Source of the DNA: Silene conica
Lineage: Eukaryota; Streptophyta; Magnoliopsida; Caryophyllales; Caryophyllaceae
DNA: 64,000 nt
Direction of reading: 5' to 3'
NCBI GenBank assembly: GCA_029255685.2
Contig: CM055320.2
Location: 42,219,410 to 42,283,409 of the forward strand
Shown: one piece after another, positions 22,858 through 34,792 of the stretch
Layout of the letters: each line of letters starts with the position of its first letter
How positions within the stretch are numbered: position 1 is the first letter of the stretch
The notes under the pieces: generated by a model
What the model saw: the letters and a program-made list of their open reading frames with translations, nothing else
What the model was told of the DNA's origin: nothing
Database searches by the model: none
Translations under genes and position numbers: made by a program

Positions 22858-23699
22858 ATGCCTAATACTCGCTCTTCTGACCAACCACTCGAGCCTTACG
22901 ACTCAGAGATTGAACGCACATTTTTCAGGTTAAGACAAGTCGGGGAAGGTTTGCTAGTTGCTTTTGAGCACTCAGATTCCGAATACGATATACACTCTAA
23001 TTCAGACACTTCGGAAATTTCTACTACTGAGAATATGGATAGAGAGACTCGAACCTTAAGGGAACTTACAGCTCCAAATCTTGACGTTCAACCATTGTGC
23101 ATCACTTTTCCAGCCTTGGATGATGGAGCGACTTTTGAACTGAAATCTGGTTTGATACATCAATTACTAAGTTTCAGTGGTATGAGCATTGAAGATCCGA
23201 ATAAGCATCTTTCGTATTTTCATATTGTTTGCACCAATATGAAGCCAGCCAATGTCACAGAAAAGCAGTTGAAATTGAGAGCATTTCCCTTCTCCTTGAA
23301 GGACAATGCGAGAGACTGGTTAAACTATCTACCACCTAGGAGTATCACTACTTTGGTAGGTATGAAGAAGGTATTCTTGGAGAAATATTTTCCTCCTTCT
23401 CGATCATCTCAGCTGAAAAGAGCCATCAATAATGTTGAACAACAAGATGGAGAAACTATGTATGAGTTTCTTGAGAAATTTAAGAAGCTTTGTGCTAGTT
23501 GTCCTTACCATGGATACTCCGACCAAGATCTCATCATGTATTTTTGTGGAGGCCTAAACATAGATGATCATCGTATGATTCACTCTGCTTGTGGGGGAAA
23601 TATAGCAAATAAGAATCCAAATGAGGCTTGGGAGGTTATCACAGAGCTAGCTGAGACCTCTAGACAGTTTGAGAGGAGACCATCACGAAGAGGAGTGAG
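22858..23699 (+). CDS. gag: Athila gag, N-terminal part (split by Gypsy-B)
   Basis: The ATG lies 60 bases after the PBS. The frame shows the retrotransposon gag core: GLIHQLLSFSGMSIEDPNKH, KLRAFPFSLKDNARDWL, FLEKYFPPSR, GETMYEFLEKFKKLCASCP, in the order of Athila gag proteins. It has no stop before the insertion at 23700. The remainder is at 60625-62161. Removing Gypsy-B and one GTGAG copy leaves a single uninterrupted frame of 793 codons including the stop. Gag would form the particle. Codons past 23699 in this frame belong to Gypsy-B's LTR and should be ignored. Confidence 0.88.
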
Positions 23700-24120
23700 T
23701 GTGATACACCGTATTTTCTTTTATTATTATTATGCTAGCGTGTATTCGATAATTAGTTTATCGAATACGGGTTTATATTTTATTGTATTAGTGATATTTT
23801 AAGTTTCAATGTATGAACGGGAATTGGCGTTTTATGTCCTTGGGATGGGCTTGGGCTTACGATTAGTGGGTAATGGGTGTTGTAAGTCGTGTAAAGCATC
23901 AAAGGATGAAAACAAGAAGCAATAAACGTAAAAAAACACTAACGCTACCTCTACACTTTCATCCATCGACAGTTACCCTCACAAAACGTAAAACACTATT
24001 CTCGTTTTCTGCCTCCTTACTCCGTACAACCCTAGAACTCGTGTCATTTCTCTGCCTCCTTACTCCATACACTCAAAGGAACCGAAGAAGAAGAAGGGAA
24101 AGAACGAAATAGGAACGAAA

Positions 24121-25401
24121 TGTTGGAGGAAGTGTCCTCGACAATAGTGTGTTAACATAATTAAAACTCATTTGAATGAAACACAACTGGGAGTGTTACC
24201 CTTTCAAAGTCAACTAATCAACATTTACCGATAATGATTGGCTGTCTAGGGTTTGACATTATCGTCATATGATGGTGGTGATCAGTTGATCCCTTAAGGT
24301 CATATCTTTAGGGAATTCCGTCTCAATGGAATAATTAATTAATATTGTATTGGATACAAATTAATTGATAACTAGAAATTTTGGAAATAATTTTATATGA
24401 CGAATATTTTTATAATGGGATTATAATAATAAAAGTCAAAGTAATAAAATCGTTTTGTTACTCGGTTTTTATTTATTCGTTTGGGAAACGATTAAATTGA
24501 GAATGAACACGGTTGATCATAAAATTACAAAGAGTTGTAATTAAATTATGATATTACATTTTTATGCAATAATAATTTCGAAATTATTAGTGCAATTATT
24601 TAAATGTAATAAATTTGTGAATTATGAATTTTAATAGTTAAAATTGCACAATTAACAAATTGGGTCATGTGTTATGGAACATATGTGACATGTTACAATT
24701 TAACACAATTGACAAAGATAAAATGGGTCCATATTTAGACCCATTTCAGCCGTGCATATAGTAGTATGTTGTGATTGTGTATGTTTTACACAAAGCCTTA
24801 CAAAACCTATGAATAGGTGTGTAAGTGTGTAAGAGATGTGTAAGGCATCTTTGTTTCTTTTGCATTGTGTAAGAGGCCATGCATTGGCCTTAGGCATGCA
24901 TGTTGGCCGGCCATATGGCTTGTGTAACAAGCCTATGTTGCTCAATATATACATACCATCCATGCATTTGTGAAACTAGTTGTGGGTGCTTATTTCACAT
25001 AATTACTACAACATCATTCTACCTATATTTCTAGTAAAAGAGTTTTTCTAAGAAAATATATTATTTCCTACATTAATAATATTAAGAGTAATATTGTTAA
25101 TATTTCTAGTACACTAATACTAATTTTCTAGTAATAAAATTTGTATTAGTTTGAGATCGGGTCCTTGATACGTATCTTTTGGAGACGATTTTTCTTAGAT
25201 CGTTGTAAGGGTATTTCGGTTTTGAAGACTCAAGTAATAGGTGATTATTGAGTATAAACCTTCTAAAACCAATGTAAGGACTTTCACATCTTATGATATC
25301 ATCATGCATGCATAAGATCTATTTAAGTTTTTATGACTAAACTTAAAGAAACAAAACTCACATTAGTTTTGAGAATAAATTAAGGAACGTAGTTTCCAAC
25401 A
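24121..25401 (+). mobile_element. solo-1, solo LTR of a Copia-like element
   Basis: The sequence is 1281 bases, TGTTGGAGGAAGTGTCCTCG to TTTCCAACA, flanked by CGAAA at 24116-24120 and 25402-25406. The site is empty in the Gypsy-B 3' LTR near 58589. An internal block is alignable with the LTRs of Copia-D and Copia-E, so it belongs to a related family. Only one LTR is left, the usual product of LTR-LTR recombination. Confidence 0.9.
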
Positions 25402-26507
25402 CGAAACAGCCATGACTTAACCTTGCGCAGCCGTGTTTTTGTAAGTGATTTATCTTGCCTTTCATGTCTTCGAACCTATACACTATGGTGGTATATAATC
25501 TGTGCAGTGTGAATAACATGTTTCCCACGTTTAAACCACCGTGCCACCACCGTAACCCGTGTAATAGGAATGATAAAGTTGTCGGCAGTAAATAGGTGCA
25601 GAGTACTCTGTTTTCATGCGTGTATGACTAGGATCATTCATGGCTGATTATTCTCTATAAGAGGGTTTATTACTTGTCGTGAGTCTTGGTGTTGATGGTG
25701 GGGTGTAAGTAGTATGGTACGATGGCGCTGGTGTTAGGCATGGTGGTCGGGAAAGGTTACAAATTAGTCGCATAGGAAGTGTCGTAGAAGAGCGGAATCA
25801 GAGGTTTGTGTGCTCATTGGGTTTGGGGCGGTTGTTTCAGAGGACAAAGGGGTGTCGATGGTTGGTGCTTGGCACCATGTGGTAGTGGGTGATGCAAGGT
25901 GTCGGGTTTGGTGGTTGGTTGGGCTGCTGGTGGTGTTAGTAGGCGGTCATAGGCGAGTTTACAGGGTAGGCAAAACAGCGGTGCAGTGGTGTTGCTGTTG
26001 CGGTTGTATTGCTGCGATTTTGTACTAGGTTTCGAGGGCGATGGAGAGTGAGTCAGGTGTCGTGGTGGTGTCGGGGATTTTCGTCATGGTGCAAGGGTGT
26101 CAACCATGGTGGGTTGGTGGTGGTGCAGGCTGTAGAAAGGCGTCGAAGGGGGTTACGAAGTGGGCTGGTCGTGAGGGGCTGGTTACCTTGGGCTGTTTGT
26201 GTTATACGTGTTAATAATGCAAATTAGTGGGTATTAAATTGTTGTTGTTTAGTGTATTAACTTAGTTGTCTTTTTATTATTCTATATTGTCATTATCGCA
26301 ATTAACATTACTCTTATTATTATTGTTACGGGTAATAACTATATGAGTATATATTATTTATGTTAGTATTGTATTAATCGCATTATTGTTTATTAATATT
26401 GTTAAGATATAGTGTGACGACAACTAGTTATTATATGGTTGCTATGGATTTTCTAATAATTGAGTATTTGAATCGTATGTCTATATATTCAGTAAGTTTA
26501 TATATAG

Positions 26508-28919
26508 TGTAACATTCTGTGATTTAAAGATTTAAATGAACCTTTTGTGATGTTTTGTGTTCCAAGTTCATCTGAGTTGTTTGTTTTGGCACCTAAGTAA
26601 GGTAGAACTTCGGGACGAAGTTCTTTTAAGGGGGGAAGACTGTAATACCTCGCATTTTGGGTCACGATTTGATATAAACGATAGTTTTGTTTACAAAATC
26701 GTTTGTTTATTAGACTTGTTTGCACTCGTTTTTGCAAGGTGTTTTAGACTTAGGTAAGACTCGAAGTGGGGATCTAGTTATCTTATTTTAATAAGGGTAG
26801 TATAGCGTTGCTAGGGCTCGAACTTGAGACCTGTTGAGTGCCTCGTGTGGGCCTCGATAAGTGTGACAAGAGACAGCCCACACGGATCTTTCAAGAGCAA
26901 CAAACAACAGCTCTTATGCCGCCTTATATAGAAGGCTTTTCCATAACCTAAACCCTACTCAAAACCAGATCTGACTTCACCAAAACCTAGCCGCCACTTT
27001 AGAGAAGAAAAGAGACCTGTTCACGGTGGTGTTGAGCCGTCCTAGGGTATCTCGATCAGGCCAAGAAGCTGGTATGATCACCACGATCTCTGTAAACTCA
27101 GTTTTATGCTTAGTCTTTGTTGTCTGTTTAAGGGAATGCAAATGCGTTATTACTGGTTGTTGTTTACATAAGTTTGTACTATACTGTATAAAGGGTACAT
27201 GTTGGTCCTTGGAGTTGTGTCGTTGGTTGTTTTTACACATGTTCGAGGGTGGTAAACATGGTGTCAGGGAAAGGGAAAAACACGATTTCAACAGTGGTGT
27301 GGTCTGGGTGCGTTTTTATAAACAGTTTCTAGTTTTGTTTTATGTCTTTCATCTTGGGTCTCGGGGTGTTTAGACAGGTGGTATATGGGGGTATCACGTG
27401 GTGGTGGTCTCGGGGTATGTTGGTGTCTGGTCGTGGTGGTACAGGGTGGTTTGTCAGGGATGGTTGTGAGGGTGTGTCTATTGTTGTCCAGTGTTGTCTG
27501 TTTCAGGCGGGTACATGGGTGTTTGGGGGTGGTAGCATTGAGGACTCGGGGGAGGTCAGAGCAATGCTACCACCATGTCTAGAGTCTGGAGTCCAAGGGT
27601 GATGCTGGTGGTCACGGTTGGTGGTAGTGGTGGCAGAGTCGGCGTCGTGGTGAGGGCAAAGTCGTGTGGTCAGGACTGTAGGTGAGGAACCAGGCCTGAT
27701 CCAGGTCATGGTTCAACTCACCGGCGGTGGTCGGTCAGGTGGATAGTGGTTGTGGGGGTAGAAGGCAGTCGGGGTGTTGGGTCGGTGGCTGCCAGTGGTG
27801 GTTGGGACGTGTCTAGGTGGCGTTGTAGGTGGCTGTTTGCTAGGGAGTCACGGGTGGTGTGAGGGCTGTTCGTGTAATGTTGTTTGCTTCATTTTATTTT
27901 CTTTTTAATTTTCTTTTATTATTTATTCCTATTAAACTATATACATAAATACATTTGAATAATTATGGTAATGTTGTTAATAGTAGTATTCATATTATTT
28001 TAATTAAGGAAATAATTTTGTGATATAATTAGTATTAATGGGGTAGTATTTTATTAATGGTAAAGATTCAAATTTGAATTTCAAAAACCAAAGTGTTCAT
28101 TTATTTTTAGAAGTTACTATTTTTAGAAGTTTTCTAAATATAGTAAGTGCCTATAAATAGAATGTGTACACGTTTTACAAGTATTAGGGTGTTTATTAAT
28201 TGAATAATATTTGTTAGGTAGCGGGTTTCGCGTGGAACATTTCTAAACAAGCCTCGGGTTTATCTGCGTTACCTACTATTTCAGGTAGGGGAAATACTTG
28301 TATATGATTGATGTATAACCTGTTCTGATTTGATATTAAGCATGTTGGTAATATGTTATCATGTGATCATATATGTTGTTATTTATATTATTCTATGAGG
28401 TAATACGATGTGATTATATATTAGGACTTGTGATATGGTGTTGGATCGGTGCGGAGTATATATGGTGTTGGATCGGTGCGGAGTATATATGGTGTTGGAT
28501 CGGTGCGGAGTATATATTTGGCGTTGGATCGGTGCGGAGTTTATTATATTGTTATATTTATTCTTTTCCCTACTCAACCTCGTGGTTGACCCTGTGTATT
28601 CGTGATCACCTGTGATGAACCATTTATTGGGGAGCAGATTGACAGGTGGCTGAGACTAAGGGGGAGCTATGGGAGGAAGAGCTTGGATCCGGACCAGATT
28701 AGATGTCTAGATCACCTTAGTCAGTTTAATACGAGTTGTACTTTATTTGTTTTGTTAAGACTTTTGGATACGGATGTAAGACCATGTCTTGAGTTTAAAT
28801 TTTATTTAAAGTACTGTTTATCTTCCTTTGTATCTACTGCCTCGGGAAACCGGGATGGTAACACCTTTATTTATCTGAGGAGTCCTAGTACAGGCCCTTA
28901 AATAAATGGGGGTGTTACA
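26508..28919 (+). mobile_element. solo-2, solo LTR of a Gypsy-B-related family, with internal PPT
   Basis: The sequence is 2412 bases, TGTAACATTCTG to GGGTGTTACA, flanked by TATAG at 26503-26507 and 28920-28924. At 26605-26640 it contains a hairpin and purine tract directly followed by TGTAATACC (26641), which looks like an ordinary LTR start. So the inserted unit begins 133 bases upstream of that start. The 3' part is related to the Gypsy-B LTR (shared CCTACTCAACCTC and TTGACCCTGTGTATTCGTG blocks). Confidence 0.82.
28433..28540. repeat. 27-29-base tandem repeat in solo-2
   Basis: Four units of TTGGATCGGTGCGGAGTATA type starting at 28441, 28468, 28495 and 28524. Confidence 0.9.
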
Positions 28920-29864
28920 TATAGTATGTAACATAATTAGTAAGGTTTAATCGACTAGGGATGATCGATATGAATAAGGAGTTAATATTAATTGGTATGT
29001 ACATGAATATGTTGATATGTATAATTACAGTGTGGGATAAGTGTATCAATTATGAACATGATCGAATAATTTTAGTAGTGGTTGGTGGTATGGTTAAATG
29101 TTGATATTAAATACTATTTATAGGATCCGAGTTCGAGGTGGAATAATTCTAGCAGCTGTTCGGTTGCCATTTTGCAATTGAGGTAGGGGATATACATCTG
29201 TGGTTTGTATTACGACATGAAGTATGTAAGTGATGCTTATTGTGAGATTGTTATACTTGATATTGAATGTGTTGTGAATTAATTTATTGTTATCGCTTAT
29301 TGTGGAGAACGGGACTTGTGAAATGGGTTTTGTGATATGGGTCTTGTGATATGGGACTTGTGATATGGCCATGGAAGGAGTGGTGTGATGGAAGGGGCGG
29401 TGTGATGGAAGGTGTGGTGTGATGGAAGGAGTGGTGTGACGGAGGTGAAGTGGATGACTGGTGATATGGTGACGGTGTGGTGCTATGATTTATCGTTATT
29501 TATGTTTTATTGATGTTTTCCTACTCAACCTCATGGTTGACCCTGTGTATTCGTGTGACACCTACGATGATCCGGAATGGGTAGTAGATTTTACAGGTCA
29601 GAGATAGTTTGATTAGGAGCATGGGCATGGAGAGAGACATGGCTTGGACCTACTTACAATTAGATCACATACATAGGTGTAATCAGTTGTACCTTTTCTA
29701 TGCGTAGGGTTGTAACATCAAAGTTTAAATTCTATCGGTTTTATATAAAGTACTTTGTATTGTTTTACTTTGTTATTCACTACCTCGGGCTTTCCGAGAT
29801 GGTAACAACTCTATTTATTCGAGAATGTCTTGCTAAAGGCTCTTGGATAAATGGGGGTGTTACA

Positions 29865-31801
29865 AAGTGGTATCAGAGCGAACGATCCTCAGGCCTAAAC
29901 CAAATGAATAATAATGAACGTAGGAAGAGTCTAATAAAATAAACCCCGAGATGAAACTGATAGGAGCCCCAAAAAGGAACGGGATGAGTTAGGGGCCCCC
30001 TCACACCAAACCTGGGCCATTTCTGTTTTGTCCTATCTCGGGAACCCAAAGAGAGAGTAATTGAAGAGTGGGGTAGGCAATATAATGACCTGGTTATATT
30101 GTGCTAATGTTCTTGCAGGAGAAGAACGAGTTAAGTAATATTTGAGTTATGATTAATGACGTGTGTTGGAAAGATATGTGTGATATGAGATGTGGATCAA
30201 TCTGGATGATGGAATTGAAATTTTAAGAGTTTAGAGGTGTAATTGTTGAACAATGGTTAGAGTAATGTGATAATAGTATGTTGGTGTTTGGGGTATATGG
30301 TTATTAAATGACTATCGCAGCTATGTAATACATTGGTTGGTATTCGGGTATGAATGATCAGATTCGGATGTTATAGGAATCCTTGTCTAGTGATATGCGG
30401 AATGTGCTACCCCAAGCCAGGAATGCTATATAGTCATGTGTTGCATAGATCGTACTTAAAGTGTACATGACAATTTCTACTTACACACAATTAGTGTAGT
30501 TATAGAGTCATGTTTCAATAAGTGGCACCTTGGTGATTTCTGGTATACATATTTACATACTATTATGTTGTGAATGTTACAATGGTAGAAACTAATGCAT
30601 TGTTCATATATGTATAACTAGTGAATTATTTTGAGATGCTACTCCTCGATTTTGCAATCTTACCGCCTTGTAGATAACAATTTCGGTTTGAAATAATGAT
30701 GTTAATTTGGTAAAATGTGATCCCAACGCTCAAATGACGTGTCAACATGTTTTGGAAAAAAATAATGGTTATATTTAAATGTTATAGTGTGAAGAGATTG
30801 TAACGTAACCAAATTTTAATAAACTTCCTGAATTTTTTTTTTACCTTTATTGCACGGGCTGTCATATTAAAGGTGTTCCATATTTGAGTATGAAAATTCT
30901 ATGTATGATAACCTCTTGAGTTAGTTTACGATGCTTTTGGTTTTATATTAATAGGAGTTATAATTTGAGAGAAATAAATTTTTTTGTTGACAGTGGTTAG
31001 ATTGTTACTGCACAGTCCCGTTTTGACCCATCTTTTTGTAAAAGAAATCATTTAAGACTTGGTTATTGTTTATGCATAATTCCACCTCTACTGTTCAGAA
31101 TATGTGTTTACGTTTTCAAGATGATAAGCCGTGTAAAATCTTAATGAGTCGCTATTTAATTGTGATTCTTGCAAGTTGCCTAATTATCTGTTGAATTGCT
31201 GTAAGTTCTTGTTCAAACCGATTGAGTTATGAGAATAGTATTAAATAATTTCATTGAGATATGCATTCGATTCTTTTCCTATGATTAGCTAGTCCTTTAT
31301 ATTCTTTTTTAAAAAAAAAAACTATAATCGCTCGCACGTTAGCTAAGCTGTTATTTAATTATGATTTGGTAAGTTGCAGCATAATGCTTAATTGTTGAAA
31401 TTGTGAGATATGAAAGTTCATATAAAAGTTTAATCAAATGTGAATTGTGTGATGTGACCACATGATATCCTGATATGGCATTAGTAACATGAATAGTAGG
31501 CGTATGGTATGAGTATGAACCTCACTATATGATGGCATATTTTTTTTGTTTTTATTTCGTCAAGTTTAATATAGAATTATTTCAATTATATGTTTAATAT
31601 TATGACCTCCAAATAATTATGTGCTACTCGTATGTGATGTCAAAAGCATGTTTATCTGAGAAGAGTCTTGCCAAGTGGCAGAATGAAATTTAACTGGTAA
31701 ACTTGTTAACATGATATAGCAATCTAATTGTTATAAGTAATGGTGATTATTTTGAACAATGTGAATCGTGTTGATGTTCTTTCATATAATTAGGGTATAT
31801 C
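29865..31801 (+). other. Gypsy-B 5' interior, noncoding
   Basis: After the PBS there is no gag-like frame, only AT-rich sequence with short frames. Confidence 0.7.
29868..29879 (+). promoter_or_regulatory. Gypsy-B primer-binding site (tRNA-Met type)
   Basis: TGGTATCAGAGC, three bases inside the 5' LTR end GTTACA. Confidence 0.9.
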
Positions 31802-32759
31802 TGTAACATCCCGTATTTTTATAAAAGTAAATTTAATAATTTAAAAGTAGTTTACGGAATTTAATAATATTTTAATTATAAGTCGTGAGTTTTATTTTAA
31901 GAAATGCCGTTAAGTCCGTCTTGAGTTGTTTAATTTAAAGATGTCACGTTTACTTGGCAAATCCCGTTTAAAGAACTTCCGCTCCTTACATTTTGCAAAC
32001 CCGACTCAAGTCAAATATAAAGTACACCCTCATCCTCCTTTTCACGTTAAACCCATCCTCACCAAAATAAGATACAGTAACTTGTTTTCTCCATTTTTGC
32101 TCTTTCTCAACTTCACAAAATCATCATCCGTTTTCTCATCTCAACTCCGTTTAACTCGAGGTTTTCACCATCGCATTCCTCTCTTCATTTCTGATCTTTC
32201 TATCACTTTCGTTTTCAATTTCGTGTAACTTCATTTCTGGGCTGTTTTGAGGAGAACTCGAAAATACCCTCTTATAACCCGTTTTGTTGTTTGTAGGTGC
32301 CGACATTGACTACCCGGATAAGGATTCATATATTATTCAAGACTAGGCGTGAAGAAATCGCTCTTTAAGGTGACGATAATGAGAAACTCGGCCTTTTGTC
32401 TATATTAGCACTTTACTTGATTTTTAGTATGTTTAGTTACTAGAAACATGTTTAGGTTATGTGGATTGTGGTTGTGATGCTGTAAATTAGTTAGTATCAT
32501 GTTAGGGTTTGATGATTATACGTTTCTCACATGATTTGTTTAGTATTGATAATGGGTATGTTGTTTATGTGGAAATGACGGATGTTTTCAATTGTTGATA
32601 TGTGGGATTATGGGTAATCTATGATAATGATTTTATGATGCATCATGAGTATTGGTATATGTTGTAATTTGTGATTTTAATAGTGTATACGAAGTATAGA
32701 AGCAATCCCATGAAGTTTGATTGAGTTCTTAAATGTCGAAAATGCGTATTTCTGGGCAG

Positions 32760-33090
32760 AGGACTCCCAGCCGGTCTGAGGCCGGCGGCCGGTGGACCGG
32801 CTGAGAGCCCATTTGTTGTTTGTTGTGTATTGCCCTCGATTTGCAAAGCTTAGGAAAAAGGGTCCCCAACCGGTGGACCGGCGGCCTGCCGACCGGCTGG
32901 GAGACCATCTTGTTATTTTTTGTTGTTTTGTAAAGATTTGGGAAAAGGATTCCCAGCCGGTGGACCGGCGGCCGGCCGGCCGGCTGGGAGACCCTCGTTG
33001 TTGTTTTTACTGAATTTTGGCATGAGAGGTTGGGACTCTCAGCCGGCCAACCGGCAGCCTATAGCTAACCGGCTGAGAGCCCCTGACCAT
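32760..33090. repeat. GC-rich palindrome modules in the Gypsy-C LTR
   Basis: Four modules about 90 bases apart, each flanking a GGCCGG-rich loop with arms such as CAGCCGGT/ACCGGCTG (32768-32775 with 32796-32803) and CTCTCAGCCGG/CCGGCTGAGAG (33036-33046 with 33069-33079). The 3' LTR repeats them at about 37419-37740. Confidence 0.88.
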
Positions 33091-33717
33091 ATTAAATCGT
33101 TTGTACCTTATGTTTCGCATGTCGGATTTGATTGATTCTTTTTCCGTATGTCTCACATGCTTATTTGAAGTCCCAAGAAATTGGGCGGCACTTATGTCGG
33201 GTTCGGTAATGGATTTGAGGATGAATGACCCCCCGGCCGGGCAACCAGAAGGGAGACCGGCTCTCGCCTCAAATTAGTTCCCGAAGTCGGCTAAGCGTTA
33301 CATGGATGTTTAATGATGAGATATATATACGAAATGATTGTCATTCGAGTTTGAGTTGTTGTACATCTTTGAGATGACATATTGGGAATTGTGTAACCTG
33401 CTGTGCGCTGCTATAGTACTCGAGTTCTCACCTGATTGCATTGTGTAGCTGGTTGGCCGTAGTGACTTGGCCTCACGGTCAGGTCTTAGATTGTCTGCCC
33501 GCCTTCGGGCATATCTCGTTCCTAGCTAGTTCGGGTCTTGGGGGCGCCTTGTGCACTTGTCGAATCGGGGATCGTGATTCGTTTGCGCTCCGAGAGTCTG
33601 GCCAGGTTTATACTAGGACAGTCATTTGATGTCGTCCTACCAGGGGGTTGTATAGTCTGAGATTGGGGATGTCGTAGTATATAGACGAGTCGATTGTCGG
33701 CCTGCTCATAGTAGTAA

Positions 33718-33945
33718 GAGTCGAGTCACTTGGTGACCTATCTCTTGGTTGTAGAGTCACTTGGTTGACCTATGGTAGTAAGAGTCGAGTCACTTGGTGA
33801 CCTATCTCTTGTTTGTAGAGCCACTTGGATGACCTATTTGTTGTAGGAGTCGAGTCACTTGGATGACCTATCTCTTATTTGCAGAGTCACTTGGTTGGCC
33901 TATAGTTGTTGGAGTCGAGACACTAGGTGACCTATCTCTTGTTGA
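33718..33945. repeat. 64-base tandem repeat in the Gypsy-C LTR
   Basis: Units start GAGTCGAGTCACTTGGTGAC at 33718, 33782, 33847 and 33912. Each has two similar halves. Repeated in the 3' LTR at about 55284-55505. Confidence 0.88.
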
Positions 33946-34629
33946 TATAATTGGATGTTGAGTATGCCTTAGTTGTATTTGTGAATGTATGATACTTGGC
34001 TATCTTAGTATTGTTCGTCCAAGGCATTGGACGACTCTTAGTCCGGTTTCGTAAATGGTTTTGATTGAAAGACCCCTCCCCCCCCGGCCGGGCAACCGGA
34101 AGGGAATCCGGCTCTCCTTCCAAATAGTTTCCGAAGTTGGTTGAGAGCCCTTGCATAGTATTGCATGATGTTATGAAAGTTGAGACATTGAGATTTGTAT
34201 GCTTCACATGTTTTATATATGCTGGAGTATATTGTATGTTTATGTGTTGTGTGTCACTGACAATAGGTGGCTAGGAGCACTCTAGTCACTCCCCACTGAC
34301 TGTGGCGCACGTGTTTTATGTGTGTAGGTACATGAGGCTGTTTTGCAGGGGGTTACGTTGAGGCTAGCGAGCGATGGTCCTTCATCGTTGACTTTTACCT
34401 TTATCGTGTAGCTAGACCTTAGACTTTCGTTTCAGTACTTTGTGCCTGTAGGGATATGCTATCCCGGGCTGCTTTGTATCGTACTTAATACTTATTTATG
34501 TTTTATCTTTCGCATGTTTAGATTTCTAAAGCACCTCGCATGTTTAGTTTTGTTAAAAAGTTTTAATTCCGCTGCATTTTTGGTACTTTGTATGTTTTAC
34601 TGTTCCGCTTTCGCGAGGGGTTTTACAGT

Positions 34630-34641
34630 TGGTATCAGAGC
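34630..34641 (+). promoter_or_regulatory. Gypsy-C primer-binding site (tRNA-Met type)
   Basis: TGGTATCAGAGC two bases inside the 5' LTR. Confidence 0.9.
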
Positions 34642-34792
34642 GTTATCGCTCCCGACGCACTCATGTAATCCCCAAACTTAACTTGACCAAAAACTTGAAT
34701 AATGAATGAGAGATTTGGGTAGACTTAAGAACAAGTGGTAGACTGTTTGTGATTGTTAATTGTTAGGTTAACACTGTTTTCTTTTTTGAAGG

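Larger units (their letters stand above)
23700..29864 (+). repeat. Gypsy-B 5' LTR, split by solo-1 and solo-2
   Basis: Native pieces are 23700-24120, 25407-26507 and 28925-29864. They sum to about 2462 bases and align with the 3' LTR at 58170-60619 (2450 bases). A GGT/GTG-rich stretch at 25680-26200 gives long but meaningless open frames. Confidence 0.9.
31802..34627 (+). repeat. Gypsy-C 5' LTR
   Basis: 2826 bases, uninterrupted. Contains GC-rich palindrome modules (32760-33090) and a 64-base tandem repeat (33718-33945). Short frames inside are not genes. Confidence 0.92.

Noticed and set aside
23700..23802. C-terminal tail of the Athila gag frame at 22858
   Set aside because: This is Gypsy-B LTR sequence after the GTGAG duplication.
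25680..26230. G/T-rich frames (Gly, Val, Trp rich), also at 27020-27860 and 58860-59390
   Set aside because: They lie in LTRs, overlap in several frames and have no motifs; base skew alone explains the lack of stops.
28433..28540. Possible CRISPR-like array
   Set aside because: Units are contiguous with no unique spacers, and the setting is a plant nuclear retrotransposon.
29868..29879. tRNA gene pieces suggested by TGGTATCAGAGC and TGGCGCCGTTGCC words
   Set aside because: Only 12-18 bases match and each lies just inside an LTR; they are primer-binding sites.
33441..33629. 62-codon frame in the Gypsy-C LTR
   Set aside because: LTR sequence; no start context or motif.
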